Position numbers and translations under genes: made by a program. Shown here in pieces: positions 45,100 to 52,128 of a DNA stretch of 64,000 nt. Each line of letters starts with the position of its first letter. Position 1 is the stretch's first letter. Origin of the DNA: Marixanthomonas sp963974425 (GTDB lineage Bacteria; Bacteroidota; Bacteroidia; Flavobacteriales; Flavobacteriaceae); contig NZ_CAXBCK010000015.1 in NCBI RefSeq assembly GCF_963974425.1, positions 13,227-77,226 on the forward strand, written 5' to 3'. The notes beneath the pieces were generated by a model. It was not told where the DNA came from. It was given only the letters and a program-made list of their open reading frames with translations, and did not search any database.

Positions 45100-45480
45100 C
45101 TACTGGCAATCGAGTGATGGCTCCCCCATTAAATGACGGAGTGCACCGCTCACCCCCTACATATGGGTCGAGTATACGGCGGTTCATGACCCATCTTTCC
45201 AGTCGCTCTTTACACCAATTGAAACTATTCCCTACCTTACGAGTAGGATACAGGTCTTCGTGGGAATCGATCACCCAGTCAACGAAAATCAATGCTCCCA
45301 TTCTAATTTCTGGGAGAATTATGTTCAATACTTCTCCACTTGTGAGTCCTATGTAGTGTTTCTGCACCTAGTTACCAGTGGGCGCTATATCCTCAGCTGA
45401 CTTCTCCGTTTTATCAACTCGTGATTATGGAGACCTCACCAGGAAAGAATATCCTCTTTATCTTGATTCCTCCCAGATCT
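45100..45480 (-). mobile_element. Possible degenerate group II intron remnant
   Basis: On the minus strand GAACCGCCGTATAC (45172-45185) matches my memory of the start of group II intron domain V, and GAGAAGTCAGCTGAGG near 45400 resembles the leader before intron reverse transcriptases (GAAGTCAGCAGA). The stretch is GC-richer than its surroundings and contains no intact reverse-transcriptase frame. Short open frames on both strands are non-coding. The call rests on remembered motifs. Confidence 0.35.
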
Positions 45481-45590
45481 AATTTGGTATTGATGTATAG
45501 TTAATTAAAACTTGGAAATAAGCAGATAGTTAACTTTGCATTGAATTATAGGTATTTGAACATTTAGGATGTTAAAAAATGTTAAAGTTT

Positions 45591-45606
45591 TACCTATGTT
45601 GTACCT
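45591..45606. repeat. Island end repeat, right copy (possible integrase arm site)
   Basis: TACCTATGTTGTACCT, identical to 18457-18472 and in the same orientation. It lies 48 bases inside the right attachment repeat, whereas the left copy lies 111 bases inside its repeat. Confidence 0.55.
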
Positions 45607-45616
45607 GACATAAAAA

Positions 45617-45644
45617 AAGCAGTTACAAATAAATGTAACTGCTT
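45617..45644 (-). terminator. Terminator of tRNA-Met carried by the island
   Basis: Stem AAGCAGTTACA/TGTAACTGCTT with loop AATAAA, ten bases beyond the tRNA 3' end and followed on the minus strand by seven Ts. It aligns without gaps to the stranded hairpin at 18267-18294; the two differ at two base pairs with both partners changed. Confidence 0.88.
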
Positions 45645-45653
45645 GATTATCAA

Positions 45654-45696
45654 GTAGCGAGATGGGGACTTGAACCCCAGACCTCCGGGTTATGAA
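45654..45696. repeat. attR: 43-bp direct repeat within tRNA-Met
   Basis: Identical to attL at 18304-18346; covers the 3' half of the tRNA from the anticodon loop to one base beyond the discriminator base. Chromosomal tRNA sequence continues to the right. Confidence 0.93.
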
Positions 45697-45728
45697 TCCG
45701 ACGCTCTAACCACCTGAGCTACCTCGCC
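45655..45728 (-). tRNA. tRNA-Met (CAU), elongator type
   Basis: The minus strand folds as a full cloverleaf of 74 nt: acceptor GGCGAGG/TCTCGCT with discriminator A, D-arm GCTC..GAGC, anticodon loop TTCATAA with CAT, and T-arm TGGGG-TTCAAGT-CCCCA. The 1-72 positions form a G-T pair rather than the open mismatch of initiators, so elongator tRNA-Met is most likely; tRNA-Ile2 with modified C34 is a less likely reading. CCA is not encoded. Its 3' half is supplied by the integrated island. Confidence 0.93.
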
Positions 45729-45851
45729 GCATTTTGCGAGTGCAAATATAGAAACAATAACCATTGAAAAAAACCAAAAATTAAATTAATTTCTTTTTTT
45801 TAAAGCCTATTTCAAACTAAGTGGTTCTTGCTAATAAACTTTTTAAGTTTA

Positions 45852-46310
45852 TTAGGATGTAAAACTCATTTTTAATTGGTCTTCAGTTTCAAATAATTTT
45901 GTGTAATCCATCACAATTTCAATATTATCGAGCACACACAAATACTCCACAACAGCACAAAGGCCTTTAAAAAGTGTTTCTTTTGAAGTCGGATTTTTAG
46001 GTTTTGTTCCTTTTCGGTTTAATGGAACTGAAAATCCGCAACCTTTTAAAAAAGTTGCTTCTATTTCCAGTAATTGTTGGGGTGTGTAACCATTAACAGA
46101 ACGGCCTAAGCGTTGATGGACCAAACCTACATAGTTTAATTCTAGCGATCCATGGACATCACTGAAGTGTTTCCAGCTATCTTTATTATCACAAATATTA
46201 CCCACGGCACATTGTAAACAACACTCCGGATTCAATGTGTTATTATGAAAAGCATTATACAATTTTGAAAGTGCATTTTCTAGGCGCTGTGAAGTATTCA
46301 TACTATTCAA
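45852..46310 (-). CDS. Conserved hypothetical Cys-containing protein
   Basis: A 152-residue soluble protein with a cysteine cluster near the N-terminus (NPECCLQCAVGNIC, about residues 28-41) and another Cys at FLKGCGF. Proteins of this look are sometimes labelled Na+-translocating NADH-quinone reductase subunit F in flavobacterial genomes, but no FAD, NADH or [2Fe-2S] ferredoxin motif is present, so I do not accept that label. It might bind a metal. First chromosomal gene right of the island. Confidence 0.7.
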   Translation of the reverse strand: MNSMNTSQRLENALSKLYNAFHNNTLNPECCLQCAVGNICDNKDSWKHFSDVHGSLELNYVGLVHQRLGRSVNGYTPQQLLEIEATFLKGCGFSVPLNRKGTKPKNPTSKETLFKGLCAVVEYLCVLDNIEIVMDYTKLFETEDQLKMSFTS

Positions 46311-46379
46311 TATTTTTCATGTTACTGCTATCTCACTTAAAATTAATGAAATATAGAACACATCCTATCTATTTTAGCA

Positions 46380-46413
46380 AATTTTATTGAAAACAATAGT
46401 TTTCAATAAAATT
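46380..46413. promoter_or_regulatory. 15-bp perfect inverted repeat between divergent genes
   Basis: AATTTTATTGAAAAC (46380-46394) and its exact complement GTTTTCAATAAAATT (46399-46413), loop AATA. It lies between the hypothetical gene at 46310 (minus) and the HAD gene at 46502 (plus); it could be an operator or an RNA hairpin in the leader of the minus-strand gene. No T run is needed here for termination because no transcript is expected to end at this spot. Confidence 0.55.
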
Positions 46414-46476
46414 CCCATAAGATGTGAATTAAGGATAATTTAATACGTTGAAAAAATATTCTTCTTTTAAAACTTA

Positions 46477-46484
46477 TATCTTCG
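46477..46484 (+). promoter_or_regulatory. -7 box of the HAD phosphatase gene
   Basis: TATCTTCG, one base off TAnnTTTG, 17 bases before the ATG at 46502. A start at the upstream TTG (46448) would lie before this promoter, so the ATG is preferred. Confidence 0.5.
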
Positions 46485-46501
46485 CGTCAAAACTAAGTAC
46501 T

Positions 46502-47161
46502 ATGCTACAAGCTGTTTTATTTGATATGGATGGAGTAATTATTGATACCGAACCACTTCATAAAAAAGCCTATTTTAGTATGTTCAACGATTTTAATATT
46601 GATGTTTCTGAAGAAATGTACAATTCATACACAGGACAATCTACTATTAACATTTGTAAACAACTTTGCGATCATTTTTCACTTTCAGAAGCTCCTGAAA
46701 CATTAATGGCTATTAAACGAAAGCATTTTAAGCACCTATTTGCTACAGACAGTGATTTGGATCTTTTAGATGGAGTACTAGATTTAATCAAAGACTATTA
46801 TAATAATAGCCTCACATTGATTCTTGCCTCATCAGCATCTATGCCCAACATCAACCGTATTTTTGAACGGTTTAACTTAAATCAATATTTTAAGGCTAAA
46901 TTTAGCGGAGCTGATTTAAAAGAATCAAAACCACATCCTGAAATTTTTATTAAAGCTGCTGAAGCTTCTGGTTACTCAAAAGAAGAATGCATGGTGATTG
47001 AAGACTCAACTAACGGAATTGCCGCCGCAAAAGCTGCAGGTATTTTCTGTGTAGGTTACAATAGTTTGCATTCAAAAGATCAAGATTACTCTAAAGCAGA
47101 TGTTGTAGTTTCTAATTTTGAAGCTGTTTCTTATCAAGTTATTAAGGAGCATTTTGAGTAG
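46502..47161 (+). CDS. HAD-family phosphatase, beta-phosphoglucomutase-like
   Basis: A 219-residue HAD hydrolase, subfamily I with alpha cap. Motif I is FDMDGVIIDTEP with Asp nucleophile at residue 8 and general acid at 10, motif II is LASSAS, motif III the Lys in ESKPHPEIF, motif IV VIEDSTNGIAAAKAAG. It may act on sugar phosphates or similar small phosphates. The ATG start gives the canonical N-terminus MLQAVLFDMDG; a longer TTG-start reading is unlikely. Confidence 0.9.
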   Translation: MLQAVLFDMDGVIIDTEPLHKKAYFSMFNDFNIDVSEEMYNSYTGQSTINICKQLCDHFSLSEAPETLMAIKRKHFKHLFATDSDLDLLDGVLDLIKDYYNNSLTLILASSASMPNINRIFERFNLNQYFKAKFSGADLKESKPHPEIFIKAAEASGYSKEECMVIEDSTNGIAAAKAAGIFCVGYNSLHSKDQDYSKADVVVSNFEAVSYQVIKEHFE

Positions 47162-47223
47162 TTTTTACTCGGAAAACAGTTAATAACTATCTATAAATAT
47201 GATCTTTAGCATGTAATCGACAA

Positions 47224-48594
47224 TTACATCAACTTAGCTCGCAACTCTGTAAACGAAACCGCATCTTGTTCTCCGCTTTTCATATGTTTAAGCGTATATG
47301 TTTCAGCTTGTATTTCGTTTCCGCCGGCTAAAACTGTATAGGGTATATTGCGTTTATCTGCATAACTCATTTGTTTGCCCATTTTTGTAGCATCTGGGTA
47401 TAGTTCAGCAGTAATACCCTCTTTTCTAAGTTTTGCAACGGCTTTCATAGCATACAATGCTTCTTCTTCACCAAAATTGATAAAAAGGACTTTTGTATTA
47501 GCAGAAACCGTTTCAGGAAACAAACCTAACTCTTCTAACACTAAGTAAATTCGATCTAACCCAAATGAAATACCTACGCCACTCATATTTTTGAGTCCGA
47601 AAATGCCAGTTAAGTCATCGTAGCGACCACCGCCGCCAATGCTTCCCATCTTTACTTGTTCGGGGGCAGCGACTTCAAAAATGGCTCCCGTATAGTAGTT
47701 TAAGCCACGAGCTAAAGTTACATCAATTTCTAAGGTTGCGGTTTGTAAACCAATTTCCGAAATAGTATTTACGATAAACTCCAATTCGTTAACACCTTGC
47801 ATTCCTGTTTCAGAAGAAGCAAGTAAGTCTTTTAATAAATTTAGTTTTTCCGAAGCTGTTCCACTTACTTGAAACAACGGTTGTAGTTTTTCTATAGCAT
47901 CTTCAGAAATGCTTTTTTCGCGCATTTCTTTTTTAACGCCGTCCTCCCCTATTTTATCTAGTTTGTCCAAAGCAACGGTAAAGTCGATTAATTTATCTTC
48001 GGCGCCTATTACTTCGGCAATTCCGCTTAATACTTTACGGTTGTTCATTTTAATGGTAACACCTTCCAAGTTCAATTTGTTGAACACAGCATCGTACAGT
48101 TGTACAAACTCCACCTCTTGCCAAAGCGATTTACTCCCTACCACATCGGCATCACACTGAAAAAACTCTCTGAACCGCCCTTTTTGAGGTCTATCAGCTC
48201 GCCAAACCGGCTGAATTTGATAGCGTTTAAACGGAAAATCAATTTCGTTTTGGTGTTGTACTACGTAACGAGCAAATGGAACTGTAAGATCATATCGCAG
48301 CGCTTTTTCTGAAATTTTAGGGGTTAATTTACCACTATCTTTTTCAGAATATAATGTATCGTCCACTTTCCGAAGAAAATCACCACTATTCAAAATTTTA
48401 AAAATCAAACGATCTCCTTCATCACCATATTTTCCCATTAGCGTATTGCTATTTTCAAACGAGGGTGTTTCAATGGGTTGAAAACCATAGGTAGTGAAAC
48501 AACTTTTTATCGTATTCATAATATAGTTGCGCTTTACTACTTCAGCAGGTGAAAAATCGCGGGTTCCTTTGGGTATAGATGGTTTTTGAGCCAC
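47224..48594 (-). CDS. hisS: Histidyl-tRNA synthetase
   Basis: A 456-residue class II synthetase. Motif 2 region is RPQKGRFREFFQCDADVVG, the histidine-specific segments are LARGLNYYTGAIFEV and SIGGGGRYDDLTG, and motif 3 is GVGISFGLDRI; the C-terminal anticodon-binding domain begins near VLFINFGEEEALYA. Start chosen is the GTG at 48594, giving the family N-terminus (V/M)AQKPSIPKGTRDFSP. An upstream TTG at 48642 would add 16 residues but lies inside the apparent promoter. Charges tRNA-His in the cytosol. Confidence 0.93.
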   Translation of the reverse strand: MAQKPSIPKGTRDFSPAEVVKRNYIMNTIKSCFTTYGFQPIETPSFENSNTLMGKYGDEGDRLIFKILNSGDFLRKVDDTLYSEKDSGKLTPKISEKALRYDLTVPFARYVVQHQNEIDFPFKRYQIQPVWRADRPQKGRFREFFQCDADVVGSKSLWQEVEFVQLYDAVFNKLNLEGVTIKMNNRKVLSGIAEVIGAEDKLIDFTVALDKLDKIGEDGVKKEMREKSISEDAIEKLQPLFQVSGTASEKLNLLKDLLASSETGMQGVNELEFIVNTISEIGLQTATLEIDVTLARGLNYYTGAIFEVAAPEQVKMGSIGGGGRYDDLTGIFGLKNMSGVGISFGLDRIYLVLEELGLFPETVSANTKVLFINFGEEEALYAMKAVAKLRKEGITAELYPDATKMGKQMSYADKRNIPYTVLAGGNEIQAETYTLKHMKSGEQDAVSFTELRAKLM

Positions 48595-48639
48595 GTTGTA
48601 TGGTTTAAAATGTAAGGTTCTATTTATAATTTCGAGTTG

Positions 48640-48647
48640 CAAATATC
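48640..48647 (-). promoter_or_regulatory. -7 box of hisS
   Basis: The minus strand reads GATATTTG, one base off TAnnTTTG, about 45 bases before the GTG start at 48594. It overlaps the alternative TTG codon at 48642, arguing against that start. Confidence 0.4.
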
Positions 48648-48716
48648 TTAAATTATTAGCTAACTTGTAACTTTAACGACTGTTATTAGTCTAATGGGTA
48701 ACCTTAATTTGTAACT

Positions 48717-49958
48717 ATGTTTTCATTGTTTCGCGAAAATGTTCGTATTGCCTTAGATTCTATTAGAAGTCAATTGCTGCGAACCATTCTCACCGTTGTT
48801 ATTATAGCAATTGGTATTTGGGCGTTGGTGGGTATTTTAAGCGCTGTTAAAGTGCTTGAAAACACCATTGCAGACAACTTTGCTTCGATGGGAGCCAATA
48901 CGTTTAACGTACAACGTTATGAGTTGGAAGTGCAAAGTCAACGTGGCGGGGAACGCAAAAAGATAAACCCTATTATTAGTTACAACGATGTTAGGGAGTT
49001 TGTAGATAAATATAATTATCCTTTAACTCAAACTGCAATATCATTTAGAGGAACTGCAGGTGCTGAAGTAAAGTATGAAAGCGAAAAGACCGACCCTGAA
49101 GTTCAAGTGTATGGTGTTAATGAGCATTACTTATTAAATACTGGAACCGAAGTAGAGCGTGGTCGAAATTTCACCTTTTTTGATGTTCAGAATAATAATA
49201 AAGTATGTTTATTGGGTTCAGATTTTCTGAAAAACTTATTTGGCAATGAAAATCCTTTAAATAAAACCGTGAGTATTCGAGGGGTTAAGTTTAAAGTGAT
49301 AGGTGTGTTAGAATCTAAAGGATCTACCTTTGGGAACAATCAAGACTTAAAGGTGTTAATCCCCATTCAGGTGGCACGAGGTATTTTTACCGACCCAAAT
49401 ATTAACTATAATATTAGCGTGCGCGTGGACAATAAAGAAATCATGCAAGGCGCACAAGATGAAGCAATTATTACTTTCAGAAATATTCGCGGTTTAAACC
49501 CTGTGGAAGAAAACAATTTTGGTTTGTTACGTAGTGATGATTTATTGAATCAAATTGCTGAAATAGGACTTTATATGTCAACAGCAGCTTGGATTATTAG
49601 TATCATTACTATTTTAGGATCATCGATAGCGTTGATGAATATCATGCTCGTATCGGTTACCGAGCGTACCCGTGAAATTGGTGTCCGAAAAGCATTAGGA
49701 GCCAAGCGTTCTACAATATCCACTCAGTTTTTTATGGAAACCATTGTTATTGGTCAATTTGGAAGTGTTCTCGGTATTCTTTTAGGTATCCTTACCGGTT
49801 TTGTATTTGCAAAAGCCTTTGATTTTGACTTTTCATTACCCTGGACAGCTATCATTTGGGCTACTATTATCACATTTATCGTAGCCGTTATTGCAGGTTC
49901 ATACCCAGCAACCAAAGCAGCGAAATTAGATCCTATTGAGAGTTTACGATATGAATAA
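48717..49958 (+). CDS. ABC transporter permease, MacB/FtsX type
   Basis: A 413-residue inner-membrane protein: one N-terminal transmembrane helix (about 20-42), a large periplasmic MacB_PCD-like domain (50-270), and three C-terminal helices of the FtsX fold (about 290-400) with MLVSVTERTREIGVRKALGAKR and the ending GSYPATKAAKLDPIESLRYE. Such permeases pair with a separate ATPase; none is adjacent here. Possible roles are lipoprotein or peptide export, or mechanotransmission. Divergent from hisS. Confidence 0.9.
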   Translation: MFSLFRENVRIALDSIRSQLLRTILTVVIIAIGIWALVGILSAVKVLENTIADNFASMGANTFNVQRYELEVQSQRGGERKKINPIISYNDVREFVDKYNYPLTQTAISFRGTAGAEVKYESEKTDPEVQVYGVNEHYLLNTGTEVERGRNFTFFDVQNNNKVCLLGSDFLKNLFGNENPLNKTVSIRGVKFKVIGVLESKGSTFGNNQDLKVLIPIQVARGIFTDPNINYNISVRVDNKEIMQGAQDEAIITFRNIRGLNPVEENNFGLLRSDDLLNQIAEIGLYMSTAAWIISIITILGSSIALMNIMLVSVTERTREIGVRKALGAKRSTISTQFFMETIVIGQFGSVLGILLGILTGFVFAKAFDFDFSLPWTAIIWATIITFIVAVIAGSYPATKAAKLDPIESLRYE

Positions 49959-49998
49959 GGGAGCTTTCCGGTTCCGCTAAGGGCAAGTATTTGGCAGG

Positions 49999-50030
49999 GT
50001 GTTCGATACGTTTCTCGTTCCTCGAAACAC
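49999..50030. repeat. Short intergenic hairpin, repeat-like
   Basis: GTGTTCGA (49999-50006) pairs with TCGAAACAC (50022-50030) with one bulged base. It lies between convergent genes ending at 49958 and 50051. It resembles dispersed intergenic repeats seen in flavobacteria and may act as a two-way terminator. Confidence 0.35.
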
Positions 50031-50050
50031 TCAGCCACTTACTTAAAAAA

Positions 50051-50530
50051 TTATGAAATTTTATCTAAAATATCTTCAAAAAAACGAAATAACTCTCCTT
50101 TTGTAATGATAGAGCCTTGTTTTATCAATTTAAAAATATCTGCACTTCTATCGTTTGAAAATTGTTTGTTTGCTGTATAAAACTCAACTTCATCTGTCAT
50201 AAAGTTCTCTTGAAGCCAAGCGTAGCCATCGGCAGTTGTAATGTCTTTCGTTTTATCCATTACTTTAACTGATATAAGTTGCATTTGTTCTGCTTTAATT
50301 TTAAAAAGAAACAACTGCTGTGGTGCCATATTTTCTAGGTATTCTGCTTTTTGCAAAACTCCTTCCCAAACCAAATCGCTGAAAACATCTAATTCTTGCT
50401 CAGCTACTTCAGGTTTATTTGTTTTTATATCGGCCCATTCTTCTCCAGTAATGGATTGTGTGGCTAAAAAGTTTATAAACTCAGTGTGCAGTTCTTCAAA
50501 TTGCTCTTTTGTAAGGCGTGCGTATTTCAT
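50051..50530 (-). CDS. Conserved hypothetical protein, DUF6495-like
   Basis: A 159-residue acidic, helical protein (MKYARLTKEQFEELHTEFINFLATQSITGEEW...) that resembles a flavobacterial protein family of unknown function (DUF6495-like). No signal peptide, membrane segment or catalytic motif. It contains KPEVAEQELDVFSDLVWEGVL in the middle. Stands alone, separated from the rplI operon by a cloverleaf-like repeat. Function unknown. Confidence 0.72.
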   Translation of the reverse strand: MKYARLTKEQFEELHTEFINFLATQSITGEEWADIKTNKPEVAEQELDVFSDLVWEGVLQKAEYLENMAPQQLFLFKIKAEQMQLISVKVMDKTKDITTADGYAWLQENFMTDEVEFYTANKQFSNDRSADIFKLIKQGSIITKGELFRFFEDILDKIS

Positions 50531-50553
50531 TGTGGTTTAGTTTATAATCGGTC

Positions 50554-50684
50554 ATTTCGGTACAATTTCGTTGAAACTGGCGTTTCAACAAAACCACTCA
50601 ATAACCTTTGTTTTTGCCCGATAATAGATGATTGAGTGATTTTAATGGTTTTGCATAGCAAAAGCATTAAAATTGTATCGAAAT
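50554..50684. repeat. Cloverleaf-like palindromic repeat element
   Basis: Outer arms ATTTCGGTACAATTT (50554-50568) and AAATTGTATCGAAAT (50670-50684), one mismatch, enclose three hairpins: GTTGAAAC/GTTTCAAC (50570-50589), CACTCAAT/ATTGAGTG (50595-50638, 28-base loop) and TTTTAATGGTTTTGC/GCAAAAGCATTAAAA (50640-50672, one mismatch). No open frame covers it. It could be a REP/MITE-type mobile repeat or a structured RNA. Confidence 0.7.
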
Positions 50685-50709
50685 CCCGGTTTAAAATTTT
50701 AACTTAAAA

Positions 50710-50746
50710 AGAAAACCTTCCTCAAATAAATGAAGAAGGCTTTTCT
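50710..50746 (-). terminator. Terminator of the rpsF-rpsR-rplI operon
   Basis: Arms AGAAAACCTTCCTC and GAAGAAGGCTTTTCT pair with few mismatches around AAATAAAT; the minus strand runs into a T-rich stretch. It lies 27 bases after the rplI stop codon. Confidence 0.7.
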
Positions 50747-50773
50747 ATATTATTTCAGTATTCAGTATAAAAA

Positions 50774-51229
50774 TTACTGGTTTTCTGTTACTACGTCAAA
50801 CGTAAATGTTTCGATTACATCTCTGTGGAAACGAATTGTTGCTTCGTATTGTCCAGTACGCTTAATAGCACCACCGGCAATAGAAATGTATTTCTTATCA
50901 ATAGATACATTTTCTTTTTCTAAAGCTTCAGCAAGGTTTGCATTGGTAACAGAACCAAACAATTTATCCTTATCACCTGTTTTAGCAGTGATTTTCAACT
51001 CTAAAATTTCGCCAAGTTTATCAGCTTCTTTTTGAGCTTCTTCAATAACTTTACGCTCTTTGTATGCTTGTTGCTTAAGCTTTTCTTCCAATGCTTTTTT
51101 TGCAGATGGAGTCGCTAAATTTGCATACCCTTCTGGGATTAGGTAATTTCTACCATATCCATTTTTTACAGATACAACATCATCTGTGAATCCCAGATTG
51201 TCAATGTCTTGTTTTAATATAAGTTCCAT
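50774..51229 (-). CDS. rplI: 50S ribosomal protein L9
   Basis: 151 residues, normal L9 length. N-terminus MELILKQDIDNLGFTDDVVSVKNGYGRNYLIPEGYA is the L9 signature, followed by the long connecting helix (KKALEEKLKQQAYKERKVIEEAQKEADKL) and the C-terminal domain. Last gene of the operon rpsF-rpsR-rplI, 15 bases after rpsR. Confidence 0.97.
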   Translation of the reverse strand: MELILKQDIDNLGFTDDVVSVKNGYGRNYLIPEGYANLATPSAKKALEEKLKQQAYKERKVIEEAQKEADKLGEILELKITAKTGDKDKLFGSVTNANLAEALEKENVSIDKKYISIAGGAIKRTGQYEATIRFHRDVIETFTFDVVTENQ

Positions 51230-51244
51230 AATACTATCTGGTTT

Positions 51245-51541
51245 TTATTTGTATAAATCGGTTACATATGGCATCAACGCTAAGTGACGTGCTCTTTTTA
51301 CAGCTACAGCAACTTTACGTTGGTACTTTAATGATGTTCCAGTTAATCTGCGAGGTAACAATTTACCTTGCTCGTTTACAAAGCTCAATAAAAAGTCTGC
51401 ATCTTTATAATCGATGTACTTAATTCCAGATCGTTGAAAACGACAGTATTTTTTAGCTTTTGTAGTTTCTATATTAAGCGGAGTTAGATATCTAATCTCT
51501 CCGTCTTTTTTTCCTTTTGCTTGTTCTTGAATCGATGCCAT
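51245..51541 (-). CDS. rpsR: 30S ribosomal protein S18
   Basis: 98 residues. Characteristic S18 segments: YCRFQRSGIKYIDYKDADFLLSFVNEQGKLLPRRLTGTSLKYQRKVAVAVKRARHLALMPYV. The longer basic N-terminus is common in Bacteroidota. Three bases after rpsF on the same strand. Confidence 0.97.
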   Translation of the reverse strand: MASIQEQAKGKKDGEIRYLTPLNIETTKAKKYCRFQRSGIKYIDYKDADFLLSFVNEQGKLLPRRLTGTSLKYQRKVAVAVKRARHLALMPYVTDLYK

Positions 51542-51544
51542 ACC

Positions 51545-51892
51545 TTATGCTTTTGCTTTTTGTTTGTTGTTTCGGTTACGTCTTTTCTCTGCCCAAGCAA
51601 TTGCGTGCTTGTCAAGTTTAACGGTAAGGTAACGCATAATACGTTCGTCCCTTCTAAACTCTACTTCCATAGCGTTTATTGATTCACCGGGTGCAGTAAA
51701 TTCAAATAAATGGTAAAAACCACTTTTTTTGTGTTGGATTGCATAGGACAATTTTTTTAGTCCCCAATCTTCTTTGGATATCATCTTAGCACCTTTAGAA
51801 ACAAGAATATCTTCGTATTTCTTTACTGTTTCCTTTATCTGCTCATCAGATAAAACGGGATTTAAGATGAAAACAGTTTCGTAATGATTCAT
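51545..51892 (-). CDS. rpsF: 30S ribosomal protein S6
   Basis: 115 residues with the S6 pattern MNHYETVFILNPVLSDEQIKE, WGLKKLSYAIQHKKSGFYHLFEF and FRRDERIMRYLTVKLD; basic tail. First gene of the operon. A well-formed promoter lies 54-84 bases upstream. Confidence 0.97.
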   Translation of the reverse strand: MNHYETVFILNPVLSDEQIKETVKKYEDILVSKGAKMISKEDWGLKKLSYAIQHKKSGFYHLFEFTAPGESINAMEVEFRRDERIMRYLTVKLDKHAIAWAEKRRNRNNKQKAKA

Positions 51893-51945
51893 AAAAATCG
51901 ATTAAAATTAATAATAGTAACTCTTAGCCTCTTGCCAAGAGCGTG

Positions 51946-51976
51946 CAAAAATACTCTTTTATTTATAATTATCAAA
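51946..51976 (-). promoter_or_regulatory. Promoter of the rpsF operon
   Basis: On the minus strand TTTG (51976-51973) is followed after exactly 19 bases by TATTTTTG (51953-51946). This is the full Bacteroidota sigma-A pattern TTG-N19-TAnnTTTG, the best promoter match in the window. Confidence 0.8.
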
Positions 51977-52128
51977 CCTATTATCTAAAACAATACAAAA
52001 AACATAAATCAGAAGTTTCCTACGCAATAAGACAAACCCCTTTTTTTTACGACAAAGGTTAAAAAAACTTGCCTTTCATCGATATTTTGAGTATAATTGT
52101 TATACTAAACTATCTAACTTTTTTACTT

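Larger units (their letters stand above)
18304..45696. mobile_element. 27.4-kb defence island integrated in tRNA-Met
   Basis: Bounded by 43-bp direct repeats of the tRNA-Met 3' half, with a tyrosine recombinase gene 160 bases inside the left end and a 16-bp repeat inside both ends. Cargo is AbiE, a type I R-M/McrBC composite, membrane and HEPN proteins, a nuclease-STAND protein and an AIPR set. No conjugation, replication or phage structural genes are seen, so it is probably an integrative island moved by its integrase and a helper, not a complete conjugative element. Confidence 0.9.

Noticed and set aside
45044..45367. Open frames on both strands (107 and 110 codons)
   Set aside because: They overlap each other and the small basic gene, show no protein-like features, and lie in the possible intron remnant.
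18304..45696. Integrative conjugative element or prophage
   Set aside because: No relaxase, coupling protein, transfer, portal, terminase or tail genes were seen; only an integrase and defence cargo.
45852..46310. Label as Na+-translocating NADH-quinone reductase subunit F
   Set aside because: No FAD, NADH or ferredoxin-type iron-sulfur motif is present and the protein is far too short.
46448..46501. TTG start for the HAD phosphatase
   Set aside because: A -7 box lies inside it and the ATG at 46502 gives the canonical first strand.
48595..48642. 16-residue N-terminal extension of HisS
   Set aside because: It would start inside the apparent promoter; homologues begin at the AQKPSIPKG segment.
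52069..52128. 20-residue hydrophobic extension of the LytTR regulator
   Set aside because: Response regulators of this type start right at the receiver domain; the stretch looks like promoter DNA.
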